Source of the DNA: Vitellaria paradoxa
Taxonomy: Eukaryota > Streptophyta > Magnoliopsida > Ericales > Sapotaceae
Assembly: GCA_019916065.1 (NCBI GenBank)
Contig: CM034241.1
Location: 4,099,062-4,163,061 of the forward strand
Direction: 5' to 3'
Length of the DNA stretch: 64,000 nt
Made by a program: the position numbers and the translations under genes. Positions within the stretch are counted from its first letter, which is position 1; the number at the start of each line of letters is the position of its first letter. Below, piece after piece: positions 11,454-23,416 of the stretch. The notes beneath the pieces are model-generated. The model saw only the letters and a list, made by a program, of their open reading frames with translations, made no database searches and was not told where the DNA came from.

Positions 11454-12464
11454 GGCTCTGTTTGGTTACAAATAAAATTTTTAACATTTTTTAGCTTTTT
11501 TTTTTTCATCTTACATGATTTTTTTCACTAAAATTTAATCCTTTTTAGAAATGATAATTTTTAGTTTTTTTTTTAAATTATACCCTTTAGGCTTTTGATC
11601 GCATTCGTAAAAAAATAAAATTAAAATTTTACATCCATTCAAATAAAAGTTATCTATTTGAACCATGAGAATAGTTCAATTGGTAAGATTTTAAGTTTAC
11701 TCTTCAGTGGTCATTAGTTCGAATCTTTTCAGGGTCACTGGAATATTGTTTCTAGCTATTAGACGACACAAACTGTTTTGAACACCCTAGATTTCTCAAA
11801 AAAAAAAAAAAAAAGTTATCTAGAAAGCGTTTGAAGCTTCAAAAAATGATGAAAAAATTGTAATTTTAGTAACTTTTTAATATTTGGTGCACAACCACCA
11901 AATTACTTTTTTTAAAAAATGAATAGTGCGATTTTTTATTTTTACTTCAATTTTTTGAATTTTAAATCCATTCGAACAATTTTTTTTAAACATTTTTATA
12001 TAAGTATTTTTTTAAAATTGTTGAAAGGTTCTTGAAATTTATAGAAAATTTATTATGATTTGTGAAAATGTTATTGAAATTTATAAAAAATTTATTAGTA
12101 TTTGTAAAAATTTATTAGGATATCTATATAAATATATATATATATATATATACATATTTATAGAAATTTTACGAAATATAAAGAGGGTAAAATGTGGTAA
12201 AAAGTTTTAAATATTTTCAGATATTTTTAAATATTTTCTATATTTTTAGCCTTCCAAATGCACCACTATTTGGGTTTTAGTTAATTTTTATTTTTTTATT
12301 TTTTCAGCTTTTAGTAAAATGGGCGTGATTTTTAAAATTTTTAAGCACAATTAATACGGTTAAAAGTTATAATTTTTAAAAAAATTAAATTTTAATAAAA
12401 AAACGTCCCGTAAGACGAAAAAAATTAAAAAAAAAAACTAATTGTTTTTTAACCAAACAGAGTC
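11454..12464. mobile_element. PIF/Harbinger (Tourist-like) non-autonomous element, ~1.0 kb
   Basis: The left terminus GGCTCTGTTTGGTT and right terminus AACCAAACAGAGTC are inverted repeats with one mismatch. They are flanked by TTA at 11451-11453 and 12465-12467, the 3-bp target-site duplication typical of this superfamily. No transposase reading frame is present. Just upstream, 'ttaggctctgtttgatgcac' at 11431-11450 repeats the left end, a small tandem duplication of the terminus. A SINE is nested inside (11657-11813). Confidence 0.75.
11657..11813 (+). mobile_element. SINE nested in the Tourist-like element
   Basis: It has a tRNA-type box A (TAGTTCAATTGGTAAG, about 11671-11687), a box B (GGTCATTAGTTCGAATC region, about 11709-11725) and a 3' A-tail of about 16 bases. 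The 9-bp direct repeat agttatcta flanks it at 11648-11656 and 11814-11822. These are the standard hallmarks of a tRNA-derived plant SINE. Confidence 0.82.
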
Positions 12465-12860
12465 TTAAGTAGCAGTGCCGTTGGTATTCACAAAGGTCCA
12501 AAAACAAATCTCAGCCATGTCTTTCAAACCCTTCAAAACGCTTTATGTCCACAAAAAAACAAAGGAAGGAGAGAGTGTCCGCAAAAAAACAAAGGAAAAA
12601 GGGAGCAAAAGTAGGGGTACACAAGACAAAGATGTCAGAGCTGATAACTAGTTTTAAAATCCTCTTTCTCAGATCCCATCCGACACCCATCTGAAAGATT
12701 TTCTACCAAATATTTCCAAAACCCTTCTCTGATCCATTGCCCCTTTGATCCCTCTGATCTGAGAGCAAACTCTGGCACCGTCAAATCTATATGTGTTTAT
12801 ACAGCTAAGGCTGTTCTTGAAACGTGAATTTTGCGAAGGGGGTTTCAACCCAGGTTCAAG

Positions 12861-13244
12861 GTATGCTTTTAGAATTTAGACCAAAACTCCTCCAGATTCC
12901 CTGAACTTAGAAATTGATAAATCTATTGCTTTCTTGTCTTGAGGGACATCTGCTTGTTGTTTTTGCTCATATTAATGGTGTCTGGGGCTTGTAGGTTTGG
13001 TGGGTATTTAGTTTCAGGAATTGGGTTTGTGGGTTTGGAGCATAAGCGAAAACTGGATTTGGGTTTGGATCTTTCTCCTCATCTGGATTTGATGAATATT
13101 TTGTTTGCTGGTTCTTTTGGATGAGAGGATTCATTAAACGTTTATTGGGTTTTTACATATGCTTTTGAACTTTTTGATGATGTGTCTCATTGGTTTGGTA
13201 CATAAATTTATTTGAGGTCAGAGGTGTATCACACGTGGTTTTAG
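12861..13244 (+). other. Probable 5' UTR intron of the PP2C gene
   Basis: A leader-like stretch ending 'ggttcaag' is followed by GTATGC at about 12861. An acceptor-like TTTTAG ends at 13244, upstream of the coding ATG. The arrangement fits a leader intron, but without transcript evidence it is inference. Confidence 0.45.
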
Positions 13245-13258
13245 GCAACAACCACAAC

Positions 13259-13278
13259 AAAAAAAAAAAAAAAAAAAA
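13259..13278 (+). repeat. A-tract immediately upstream of the PP2C start codon
   Basis: Twenty consecutive A residues end directly at the ATG, whose own A makes a run of 21. The leader just before it is 'ggcaacaaccacaac'. Confidence 0.9.
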
Positions 13279-14879
13279 ATGGTTAAACCGTGTTGGAAAC
13301 CTTCTGTTGAGGGCGAGGGAGGCAGAGGTGGAAATGGGAAAAATGGAGGTTCTAATGGAAGGGTTGATGGGCTGTTGTGGTATAAGGATTTGGGCTACCA
13401 TGTAAATGGAGAATTTTCAATGGCGGTGATTCAAGCCAATGGTTTGTTGGAGGACCAAAGCCAACTCGAATCAGGGCCATTGAGTTCACTTGATTCAGGC
13501 CCTCACGGGACGTTCATTGGGGTTTATGATGGACATGGAGGACCAGAGACGTCGCGGTTTGTGAACGACAATCTTTTCCTCAATCTTAAGAGTATGTTCT
13601 CTTCTCGGTTCCATACTTCTTTGTTCAATTTTATTCTGATATAGTTTCGCTTGTTAATGGTGTTGACAACTTGACATTGAAGTTATTTATTTCTGTTGAA
13701 ATCCATGTGTTGCCAACTATACTAACTCCATTAGCTATGTCATTAAATTTTGATATTGGCAATCGTATTTTATCTTTGTGATTATCTTGTATTGTAGATG
13801 AAGTTTTAAGGGTAAGCAGAGTAATGGGTTGAATACAAATTATAGGAGAAAGGCAAGCTTGGTACTGAGAAAGTGGTGATGTTATGACATCCATGAAGAG
13901 ATTATAGTATTAGGGACCTTTGAAAAGAAACTCAGGAGCTGTCATACAGATATTCTTGTGGAAGCTTGGAAAAGGGAAATCTCACCCTGAGCTGCTATTT
14001 TGTTGAACTAAAATCAGACATAGTACTGTACATATGGTGTCTTATTGCTTTATACACCCTTACGCTATTAATTTTTGTTTAAAAAAAATACAGCTCCTTG
14101 TATACTAGATATGGAAGTCCCACCAGACTTTTTCATAAAGGCTTCCTCATATATGATATCGTGAAGCTCCTTGTATTACTATGTGGAAATCGCACCAGAC
14201 TTTTTTGTAAAGGCTTCCTCATTTATGATATCGTGACAATTTAACAGTGTTGTAGCAGTTACTGGAATCCAGTTTTCTTCTCCTTCCCTTGATGCCAAAT
14301 TTCATGATTTGAATCTTTGTTGTCCCACCAACATGTAGTTGGTTGTAGTTATGATTTAACAGGTTTTAGCAGCCTTCCCCCCCCCCCCCCCCGGTTTATT
14401 ATCTCATGAATATGCTTTGTCTGACTCATTCCTTGGATTCAGAATTTGCCTCTGAGCACCAAGAGATATCTGGCGATGTTATTAAGAAGGCATTCTTGGC
14501 AACTGAAGAGGAGTTTCTCTCTCTTGTAAAGCAGCAGTGGGTTGTTAAGCCACATATTGCATCAGTGGGATCATGTTGTTTGGTGGGGGTGGTATGCAAT
14601 GGACTTCTATATATCGCAAATGCTGGAGACTCTCGTGCAGTATTAGGGAGAGCAGAGAAGGGAGTTAGAGGGGTCACAGCTGTTCAGTTGTCAACTGAGC
14701 ACAATGTAAGTAGCGAATCTGTGAGAAACGAGCTTCGTTCTTTGCATCCCCATGATTCACAGATTGTGGTTCTAAAGCACAAGGTTTGGCGTGTTAAGGG
14801 TATCATACAGGTAATTTACTGAGTTTATTCTTCTGTTCTCTTTCCTTCATTTTTGAGGGATTATTGCAGGAGGAGCTCC

Positions 14880-14913
<34 letters not shown>

Positions 14914-16007
14914 ATTTTTTATAACAAGAGTTGAATATTTTATCCGAATCATGTTCTCTGATGACCTTATCTGTGTCTTTGCAGGTTTCAAGATCCATCG
15001 GTGATGCCTATCTAAAAAAGGCCGAGTTTAACAGAGAACCTCTTTTGGCAAGGTTTAGGGTGCGTGAACCTTTCCCCAAGCCAATCCTTAGCCCAGAGCC
15101 ATCAATCTATTTACGCAAGCTTAACCCCAAGGATCAGTTTGTCATATTTGCATCTGATGGTTTATGGGAACATCTTAGCAATCAAGAGGCTGTCGATATT
15201 GTCAACAATTGTCCACGCAGTGTAAGCTTCCATTTTCTCTTTTTGATAAGCAAGCTTCTTCCAATCTTTCTTTTAACATGTGCATGGTAATGGAAATAAA
15301 AACCTTATAATTACTCATTGTGGGTTAGTCACTTGATTTACAATCTAACACCCTAAGCCTAGTTTGGTAAGCGAATCTAATAAAATGGTCATTCCCACAC
15401 TTTCATTTCATTATCTTACTTGGTATACTTTTTTTTTCCTTTTTTCTTGCTCCTGTACTTATTTGAAATGCTACCTTTTTTTTTTTTTTTTTTTTAAGGG
15501 AATTGAATGATAGCGTGAGAATGAAAACATTAATTCCCTTGTGTCAATCTAGCCCTAAGGTTCCTAACTCCTTTCATTCCTAGTTAATAATTGGGGCTTG
15601 GCCTTGTTATCTTAACAAAACAAAAATGGTAGTGGAAATTAATATATCTTTTGGAAGAAACTAAATTAAGCAGATTTTTAGATACTGCAGCTGTTAATCT
15701 GACCTTGAAAATATTGTCTCAAAGTGGCCGTTGTGCTGATGACATTTTCTTGTTTTTTTTTTTTTTTTGGGGCCAGGGAATTGCTAGGAGACTGATTAAA
15801 TCTGCACTAAAGGTAGCGGCCAAAAAAAGAGAAATGAGATACGCAGACCTGAAAAAGATCGATCGAGGAGTGAGGAGACATTTCCACGATGACATTACAG
15901 TCGTGGTTGTGTTCCTAGATCACCCTTTGATGAATAGGAATTCCTCTCTCAGTTGCACTACTTCAATTAAAGGAGGTGGGGGGTTTCCCACCCCACTCAA
16001 GTCCTAG
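13279..16007 (+). CDS. PP2C67: Clade D protein phosphatase 2C (At5g02760/PP2C67-like)
   Basis: Metal-dependent Ser/Thr phosphatase. Coding exons are 13279-13591, 14443-14810, 14985-15221 and 15777-16007, with consistent phases, giving 382 residues, normal for the clade. PP2C hallmarks appear in order: VYDGHGG with its metal-binding Asp and Gly, [43 protein letters not shown] and [16 protein letters not shown] near the C-terminus. The N-terminus MVKPCW and the exon 1/2 join ([12 protein letters not shown]) match what I recall of At5g02760. Clade D enzymes are known to dephosphorylate plasma-membrane H+-ATPase and to be inhibited by SAUR proteins; the role here is inferred from the family. The next gene, MOS11, also follows this phosphatase in Arabidopsis as I recall, which supports orthology. 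The ATG directly follows 20 A residues. A frame that reads on past the exon 1 donor is not coding. Confidence 0.94.
14092..14237. repeat. 73-bp imperfect tandem duplication in PP2C intron 1
   Basis: Two adjacent copies run from 'agctccttgtat' through 'ccagacttttt' and 'aaaggcttcctcat' to 'gatatcgtga'. They start at about 14092 and 14165. Confidence 0.85.
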
Positions 16008-18936
16008 ATTTTGCAGTGCTCTTCAACTCTCTCTTATCAAAAATAAAGGGGCTGAAAATTCCTCTGGGTTACTCCTTGATCAGCATACAGTAACAAGCAC
16101 AAACGGAGGGTGATAGATCTTCCGATGAGTAGTTATTATAGTTATTTTATTTTATATTTCTGGGTTTCCTAAACTAGTTTATGGATCTCAAAGAATGGAT
16201 GATTCAGTCTCAAATTGTTGTATAGTCTTGACATTCTGCAATAGAGAGAGTGAAATATGAATTGTTTTGCCCTCAACATTGTACATATGGAATCTTGCAC
16301 CCTCTCTCTCCTTCAAGGCTTTTTTGTTCCTTAAGTAATGTAATTTTGCTTATCAAGTTTGTTTCAATTTTGATTGATTTCAGATCAAAAGTTGCTTTTC
16401 TCGGTTCTTCGGTCTCGAGTCAAGTCTTTGCAATTATATTTGATCAACAAAACCAATTTCAGTTTCAATCCATCCAGAGGCAAAAGAGGCTTGGCAGTGC
16501 TATGCAACCAAAACCAAAAACTTTTAACCAGATCTAGGCATTTGGCTCGATGGTCATCTTTCCATCTTCTTTTACACTTCAGGGCACTCCGATGTTATGA
16601 GTCGCTAATGTATTTGTTTGTTGTCTAGGTCTTTTCCCCCTCTCCCTCGATTAGGTCTTTACATTTTACAAAAGAGGCGTTTGGCAACACAATAAATAAA
16701 TAATCAACGTTGCACCGATTTTTAACATGTATCATTTAATGAGTAATTGAGTGTTCAGTAAAAATTTCTAAAAATTGGAGAACTAGAGAGAAAATTGAAG
16801 AAAATTAAAATTGAAATAAGTTAATAACCTGTTTAGAGGAAAAGGTTAGAAAAAGTTGAAGAAAGTTGATAAAGTAATTTTTTTTTTTTTTTATAGTGAA
16901 CCAAACAGCCTCAAAGTTGTGTTTCTTTAAAAATAATAATAATAATAATAATCAGAAGGATTAACTAGAATAATACAAATGAATATGACTTAAATAATTG
17001 CTCAGTAAAATGAAATTTTACTACCAAAAAACTAGTCACATCATTCTTGTACATTTTTTAGATTAAAAATATAAAAAAAAATTACTAGAGTAGCATTTTC
17101 CAGAGAGATGAAAAATTCCCAATTGGCAATCCTGGGTAATCCATGGAAGGTTTCACATCAGAGAACAAAACAAACAGAACCATCATTTTCCCAGGAAAAT
17201 AAAAATACTGCAGTACAAAGCCAATAATAATAACAATGACTTCCCCAAGACAAACTTGTTTGATTCTACAAATTGAGAAAAGAACATCCTTCCTTTTTAC
17301 TCTAGAAGTTCGAATAAAACTACTAATCACCATAATCAAACATCCACCATTGATTCTGCAAATCCAAATGAGCAGCGGAGAAGTTCCCTTGAGAGGCCTA
17401 AGTTCATCAACAACGCACCTACCAAGTGTTAACCCAAGTGACAATTTGGTAGTCCCAAAAATTCTGGAAATTACAGCCCGGGAAAGTATTTTATATTTGA
17501 ATCCACAACCTATCACAAGAATCAAACTTTGTGCAACAAACAATTCCATCCCACAACATTAGCCTCAAAACTAGTCCACCTGTTGTATCGCATGATTGTC
17601 AAGTTGGAAAACAGCAGCAAGGAAAGGTAAATTGGGCGGTAAATGATGTCAACCCGACACACAAATGCAAGGATGATACACTTTTTCAAAAATAACATTT
17701 AGGTTGAAAAGGCAAAATATCATCTGATCCATGATTAAGTTCAAAAAAAAAAAAAAAAACAAACAAATGGCCAGCTATGCAGCACAAAATGGGACACTGA
17801 GTTGCTCAAACACAGCTCCAAACATCCCAAAACAACTCCCACCCCCCCCCCCCCCTAAAAAAAATAAATTAGAAAAAAATGCATGACCTAATTCTCAATC
17901 TATATATCAAGGCCTTACTGGCAATACAAATGGTTCTAAATATTTCAAAATTGAATCCTACTTAAAAGCTATCAATCAAAATCAAAAGCATAACCAGTTG
18001 GCATCATATGTTGTTTCAGAAATCTAATTAATTCCATCCAATAATTTTCTGTGGTCAACGGTGTTGTTTCAGAAATCTAATTAATTCCATCCGATAATTT
18101 TCTGTGGTCAACAGTGTCTTGGACATCTTATAAAACCCAAAGAGTTGCAACAACCTAAGATACAACCAATATAAAATAACGACCACAGTTTGTATGCTAA
18201 GTCATTTCTCTCAATGCCATCGATGTTCTACAAGAATACGATCCCTTACAAAATGATATTTCAATGTTGAAACAAAAACACTTGGGATCAGATGAAGCTA
18301 GACTCATACAAGCTTGTTACTGCTGATTCCAACTAGATCTATGGAATGTGTTATTACACACGGATATGACAGGTTGGTCACAAAGTGGATAACAGAAGAA
18401 TAAAACGAGGATCAAGTTGTAAATGTGTGTGCGAGAGAGAGAGAGAGAGAGAGAGCAATCAACACTTCTGAAAAGTCTTGGTTTTATTTCAGAAAATCTA
18501 AAAGCATAATACTTCCCAGGCCATAATTTCAATTTTTTTTTTTTTTAATATTCTTTGTCTGTTAGTTTCACCTAGGTTACAGGAAGGAGGAGCTGTTGAT
18601 TACTCTAGACCTCACCGAGTAAACAGATAGATATGATACAAGAGAAAGCTTCTTCACAGCCACACCACATAAGAAGGTATCAAAAATGGAAGAGAGCTGC
18701 ATGAGAGAATCCATTTCTCAGCAAGTAGACATGACTTTAGAAGCCACCAGGGGAGTCCCAAAATGTCAAAATTCTAAACCTGCAAATATGAGAAGAATAT
18801 TAATTTATAGAGCTCACAAATCAAACCTATTCACTGGAAGGGGAAAGCATGGCAATTAAACTAAAATGGAAGGGCACTGCAATGGATAAATGTAACATCT
18901 CCAAACATAACTTACTAAGGGAAAAAGCTACAATAT
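16008..18936. other. Convergent 3' intergenic region between PP2C and MOS11
   Basis: PP2C (+) and MOS11 (-) converge here. The first ~300 bp are the probable PP2C 3' UTR. A MITE lies at about 16675-16912, and an imperfect 53-bp tandem duplication at about 18011-18116 ('ttgtttcagaaatctaatt' twice). There are several homopolymer runs. Open frames on both strands at 17085-17562 overlap each other and show no family signature, so I do not call a gene. Confidence 0.6.
16675..16912. mobile_element. Putative MITE, ~240 bp
   Basis: The left end 'gaggcgtttggcaac' and right end 'gtgaaccaaacagcctc' are imperfect inverted repeats sharing the GTTTGG core. They enclose A-rich non-coding DNA with a (A)AT repeat nearby at 16932-16952. 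The target-site duplication is unclear. Confidence 0.5.
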
Positions 18937-21900
18937 TTAGGTTCCTCCACTAGCCTTGCCCGTCACAGCTGTCTTCTGAATTCAAGAATAGAAAATCAGT
19001 ATTACAGAAAATATATATATATTATTAGTACAAACCTACATCAACAGGTTACTTATACAGACTTACCATTTTGATATCCTTTCCTTTTTTATTCCCTTCT
19101 GATAGAGAGCCAGATGGAGGTTGTGAAAACCTGGAAAATCAATATTGAGCACATCTCTTTATTAAATATTAGAGCAGATATATAAGCCTCTGCTGTTACA
19201 GTCATTAGACTGATAAATGCATTGTAACAAGTTCCTACTATGATGGGAAGAAACCAATGATGTTTCAATGATGCAGACCTTATTGCCCTTGCATTCTTCT
19301 TGTCTTCTTCCAGTGGATCTGTCTTTGGAACTTCGGAAAACCTGGCAAGCCTAGCTTTCTTCTTCCCCTCCTCATCAGCAGGCACAGAGTGCTCAAGCCC
19401 AAACCTGAAAAACAACATAAATGATCCTAAACAATTTGCATTATGCACACAGAAGAACATATAAAACAAAGAAAAAGGAAATTGATTAATAGAGTTTCAA
19501 ATTCAACAAGAAGGTATCTTGTAATCAAACACGGAAGAACATATCAAACAAAGAAAAAGTAAATTGATTAATAGAGTTTCAAATTCAACAAGAAGATATC
19601 TTGTAATCAAATGAATAAATAAGCACATAACCAAACCTCTCCGCTCTAGCCTTTCTCTTCTGCTCCTCTGATTTCTTCAATGGATCTGATCCATGGGTGG
19701 CAGGCACAGTCCCAAACCTGCAATTGGAAAAGTCCACATTTCATAAGCTCAACTCATAAACAGGAATAAAAGTGGAAGCACATTTTAACCAATGCAAGTT
19801 GTAATAATGAAAACCTATTTGCACTTCATTGCAGCTGCCAAATAAAAATGTCACCAGCCGGGTGTAGAAGAAATCATGACTATTGGGCCTTTCCATGGCA
19901 TTAAAAAATATCATCACATTATGCTTTCTAGGCAGAAGTGAGGGATTTACTCAACATAAGCCCACATTGCAGAATAAACTAAGTCAAACAAATAAACTGT
20001 AGTCTTCCAGCTGAGGAGCTACCACTAAAAATGGAGGTTAACTTAATAGCACTGTGAAAAGGTGATGAGGAAAGCCAACCTGAACACAGCACACACAGAC
20101 AAAGAAGAAGTGTGTCTACCTCTAATTAAGTGATAAGTGCCCTACACTTTCAGTGTGATAGCTAACCGACCCCAATAATTTAAATTAGTGAATAATGTCA
20201 AAGAAGTGGTCCTCATTCAATTATAGAAACTCAATTTGACAATATTAGTAGTATGACTAGGACACAGACAACTTACAAAACAACATTAACCTATGGGTGT
20301 ATTTGGATTATGGAATTGGTGAGAAAAAAAAAGAAGGAAACAGAGAATCCCATATGCATGTTCTTATTTGGTTGACTTAGAAAAAATACGCAAGACATTC
20401 CTCAAAAAATTATTTTTTTCTAAAATTCCACGTTTTTTTCCTTTTATTTTCTACTACAACCAAACAAAAGCTATAATTTCTTACCCTTTCCTTTCAATAA
20501 ATCTGGAATCCAACTTACACCCCCCCCCCCCAAAAAAAAAAATCTGCAATCTAAACACAACAGAAGGAAAGTAATCATGTTCTTTAAACAATGATAATCC
20601 ACCATGTATGTTAATCTTAATATGCATCATATACTCTCAAGTAATAACATATTAAAATCCCAACATCCATCAAAATCTACACTGCAGAAATAGAACGGTA
20701 GAAAATGTTAGAATCTTATATTTAAAACAGAACCAAGCGGGTTACTCAAAATGCAGCTGGTGTTAAAATTTACAAGCCAAAGTGCCAAAGTTGAGTTGAG
20801 AACCAACATGGCATAACGAGTAACAAAAATAACATTGGTTAGTAATATTTTCAAATTCAGAAAAACAAAAGGTAGGGGAAATCAGAAAAACCCCTTGTGG
20901 TTAGACCAAAAACTACATAACCACCTTGTGATTCAAGAATAAACAAATAACTCCCACATAGTTTGAACTGAAGTACAAAATGGCTAGACAACAGAAAAAA
21001 AGCAATTAAAATTCATAATACCCAACCATATTATTAAATGTGACTCACCACTACAGATATAATAAAAAAAAATCCCTTTATCTCGTCATTTGTAATCAGG
21101 ATTCCACCATAGTTAGTAACATTTAACATAGAAAAAACTTACAAAATTTGATTTTTTTTCTTTTTTCCACTCAAATGAGGACAGCAATGTTAAAAACAAA
21201 TTGTCATGGTAGAAAACCAAAAATACAAATGGTATACTTTGTATATTAAAGTAAAAAATATATATATAATACATATATATGTGCATATATATAATGTCAA
21301 TCCAACCAAAAATACTCAGAATAGGTGAATCACTTATTGATGAAGAATTTACACTGTTGTGTCAACTTTTATTTGCAATTCATTAAAAAATGAAACTACC
21401 GATGTGCAGGTTATGCACGCCAGTGAGGGGGTGTTCCGTGGCCAAGGTCAATGAACTCTCAATTTCTTACTCCCACCTGGACTGAGCCCTAACATTATGA
21501 CACTATACCAAGAACTCACTGACTCAATAAATGTTACCATTTAACGAGTGATTTTTTTTGGGACAGATCATTGCACCATGACATAAGTTTGCCCTCAAAG
21601 CTCTCCATTACCATCTCATAAATACTTGTATACAAACAGGACAATTGAACTACATTGAACTAACCATCTTAACAATGACTATTAACATCCTATTCAAAGT
21701 TCGAATCACAGATACGTGACATAATATGAATCAACTGATGTTGTACAAATGAAGTGATGAATGACTAAAATAAGTCCTATAAAACTATTGCTCAAGAGAT
21801 CAATGCCTATAGAAACTAGAAAGGTTTAAGATAGAGAAATAAATGACTTTGAAAAGACAAAGATTCAATAATTTAAAAGAAAACACATAAGTAAGCCAAA

Positions 21901-23416
21901 AAAAGTAGTTGTTTCTATGTGTCAAGAGCAACATCTTTGGTTGAAAGCTTTGCCCTTGACTCCTGCCATCAGGACGGTGATTGCATAAAAATAGGAATGG
22001 GAATATTGTGATTGTTAGTGGACTGAAGACTTTGCGGAGTTGACCATGAGTGGCATTTTGTAAGTACATGGAACTCTACATTTGGAGGGCGTTGGTATTT
22101 CTTGGTATTTTGATAGTTGTACGCATGTCTTTATTTCCATAGCATCTGACAAATTCAGAGTCAGATAACCATAGAATTTTCCAGAGATATTATGACTCCT
22201 CGGGCTAGGGAGATGTTTCTTTTATGGCATTTCTAAGAATGTTAATATAAGAGGGGGTATAGGTGTTGACTCCACCTCCCCTTGTTGCCTAGAGTGTGCT
22301 TGCACTATGCGATTTCTTTAATTGAGTCAGCTACTAATACCCTTATGGATTGCATCAGTATTTCTCACGGAGCCACTCCCCTGTGGTGCAGTGAGGGCCA
22401 CAAGAGCCGATATTGGTCCTGCACATGGCATAGGGGTTTTGAGGCGTTCACACATATCAAATGCACACACTAAGGGCCGAATGGTCTATCAGTGAGTCAA
22501 AAGACATGTTGTGACATAGTGCTCGTGGGTTTTAATTGTTCTTGTTATTGATAAATAGGGCACAATTTTGAAGCCCTCTTCCATTAAGTCTTAACTTTTG
22601 CAATTAAAAATAAAATTGCAAAAAAAGGTCATTGCCCTTCAAGGCATAGCACCAACTCCATCAACTTACTCTTGAAAAAAGAAGTTCATTATGATAAAGT
22701 CAACCTTCAATAAGAAAAAGTGCCGTGTTTCCTATCCAAACCATCCAAAAAGAGAAAGCAGCAAGCAATGTAGCAAACAAATAGTAACTGATAAGGTATG
22801 TCCATATGCATGCAAAAACATACATAGATAAGCAACTCCAACCCTAAGGGCATCCTCATTTTCTGAAATAGAGATTTTCCTATAAAAGTAGAGAATGCAA
22901 CCGGCCTCATTGTGTAGAGATGCTGCCTATTTTTCAATCTTAACTCTCTATCTTAGAGTAGACGAGATATAAAAAAAAAAAAAAAGACCCTAATTCTCCG
23001 ACAAGAAGCAGAATCAAGTAACAACACCCAAACCCTAACCAAGAAGCATGACAAGCCAAAAAATGAAATTACCTTTCCGCTCGAGAATTACGCTTTTCTT
23101 GTTCAGAAAGCTGCAGGGGCATCCCAAACCGCTCGGCTCTTCGAATCTTCTTCTGGGTATCAGAAACAGGGGCACCGTTCTTGTCGTTCTTCTTCACGGC
23201 CGTTGACACCGCCGCAGCTCCGGACCCCAAAACGCTCTTCGATTCTTGACCTTCCATGCGAGACGAGTCCGTGCCGGTGGCGGAAAGCAGTGATTGTGGA
23301 CGAGTCGACGAAGCGTCGTCGTTTCTGGGAGCATCTGAAGGCGGCTGCTGTTGTTGTCGATCAAGGATTTTACTAGGGTTTTCCTCGCTCGGCGCTGTGT
23401 CGGTCGCGGTCGCCAT
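18937..23416 (-). CDS. MOS11: MOS11 homologue, SARNP/CIP29-like mRNA export factor
   Basis: Nuclear RNA-binding protein, plant counterpart of human CIP29/SARNP in the TREX mRNA-export pathway. In Arabidopsis MOS11 is needed for export and for snc1-dependent immunity. Exons on the - strand: 23416-23073, 19717-19637, 19404-19279, 19130-19067 and 18975-18937. All junctions are GT-AG, total 217 residues, close to the Arabidopsis length I recall (214). After a Ser/Gln-rich N-terminus come the repeated basic motifs [35 protein letters not shown] and [10 protein letters not shown], each RF pair falling on an exon boundary, then FSQPPSG and a short Lys/Gly tail. I start at 23416 ([12 protein letters not shown]) rather than the in-frame ATG at 23539, because the intervening residues look like untranslated leader. 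Intron 1 is 3.36 kb and holds no gene I can recognise. Confidence 0.93.
19452..19615. repeat. 82-bp tandem duplication in MOS11 intron 2
   Basis: The segment beginning 'gaagaacatat' and containing 'aattgattaatagagtttc' and 'tatcttgtaatcaaa' occurs twice with an 82-bp period and only a handful of differences. Confidence 0.9.
19718..23072 (-). other. MOS11 intron 1 (3.36 kb)
   Basis: Long first intron bounded by donor GT at 23072-23071 and acceptor AG at 19719-19718. It contains C/A homopolymer runs (20520-20540), a TA-rich block (about 21257-21292) and old repeat fragments. Frames at 21800-22069 and 22282-22473 show no family features. I see nothing else I can name. Confidence 0.7.

Larger units (their letters stand above)
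6666..12860. other. 6.2-kb repeat-rich intergenic region
   Basis: No protein-coding gene is supported. It holds GA/CT microsatellites (about 7356-7379, 7797-7830, 7904-7926), a duplicated 95-bp unit, several TIR elements (8631-8982, about 10461-10770, 11454-12464) and a SINE nested in the last of these. The segment 8170-8400 resembles 41590-41790 (phrases such as 'gagataaaaaatgtgatttgata') and is one copy of another dispersed repeat. The last few hundred bases are the PP2C promoter and 5' UTR. Confidence 0.65.

Noticed and set aside
11670..11730. Possible tRNA gene from box A and box B matches
   Set aside because: No cloverleaf is readable, and the A-tail with direct repeats shows a SINE.
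17085..17562. Overlapping + and - frames (108 and 154 codons) downstream of PP2C
   Set aside because: No recognisable domain, no supporting splice structure, and each is a shadow of the other.
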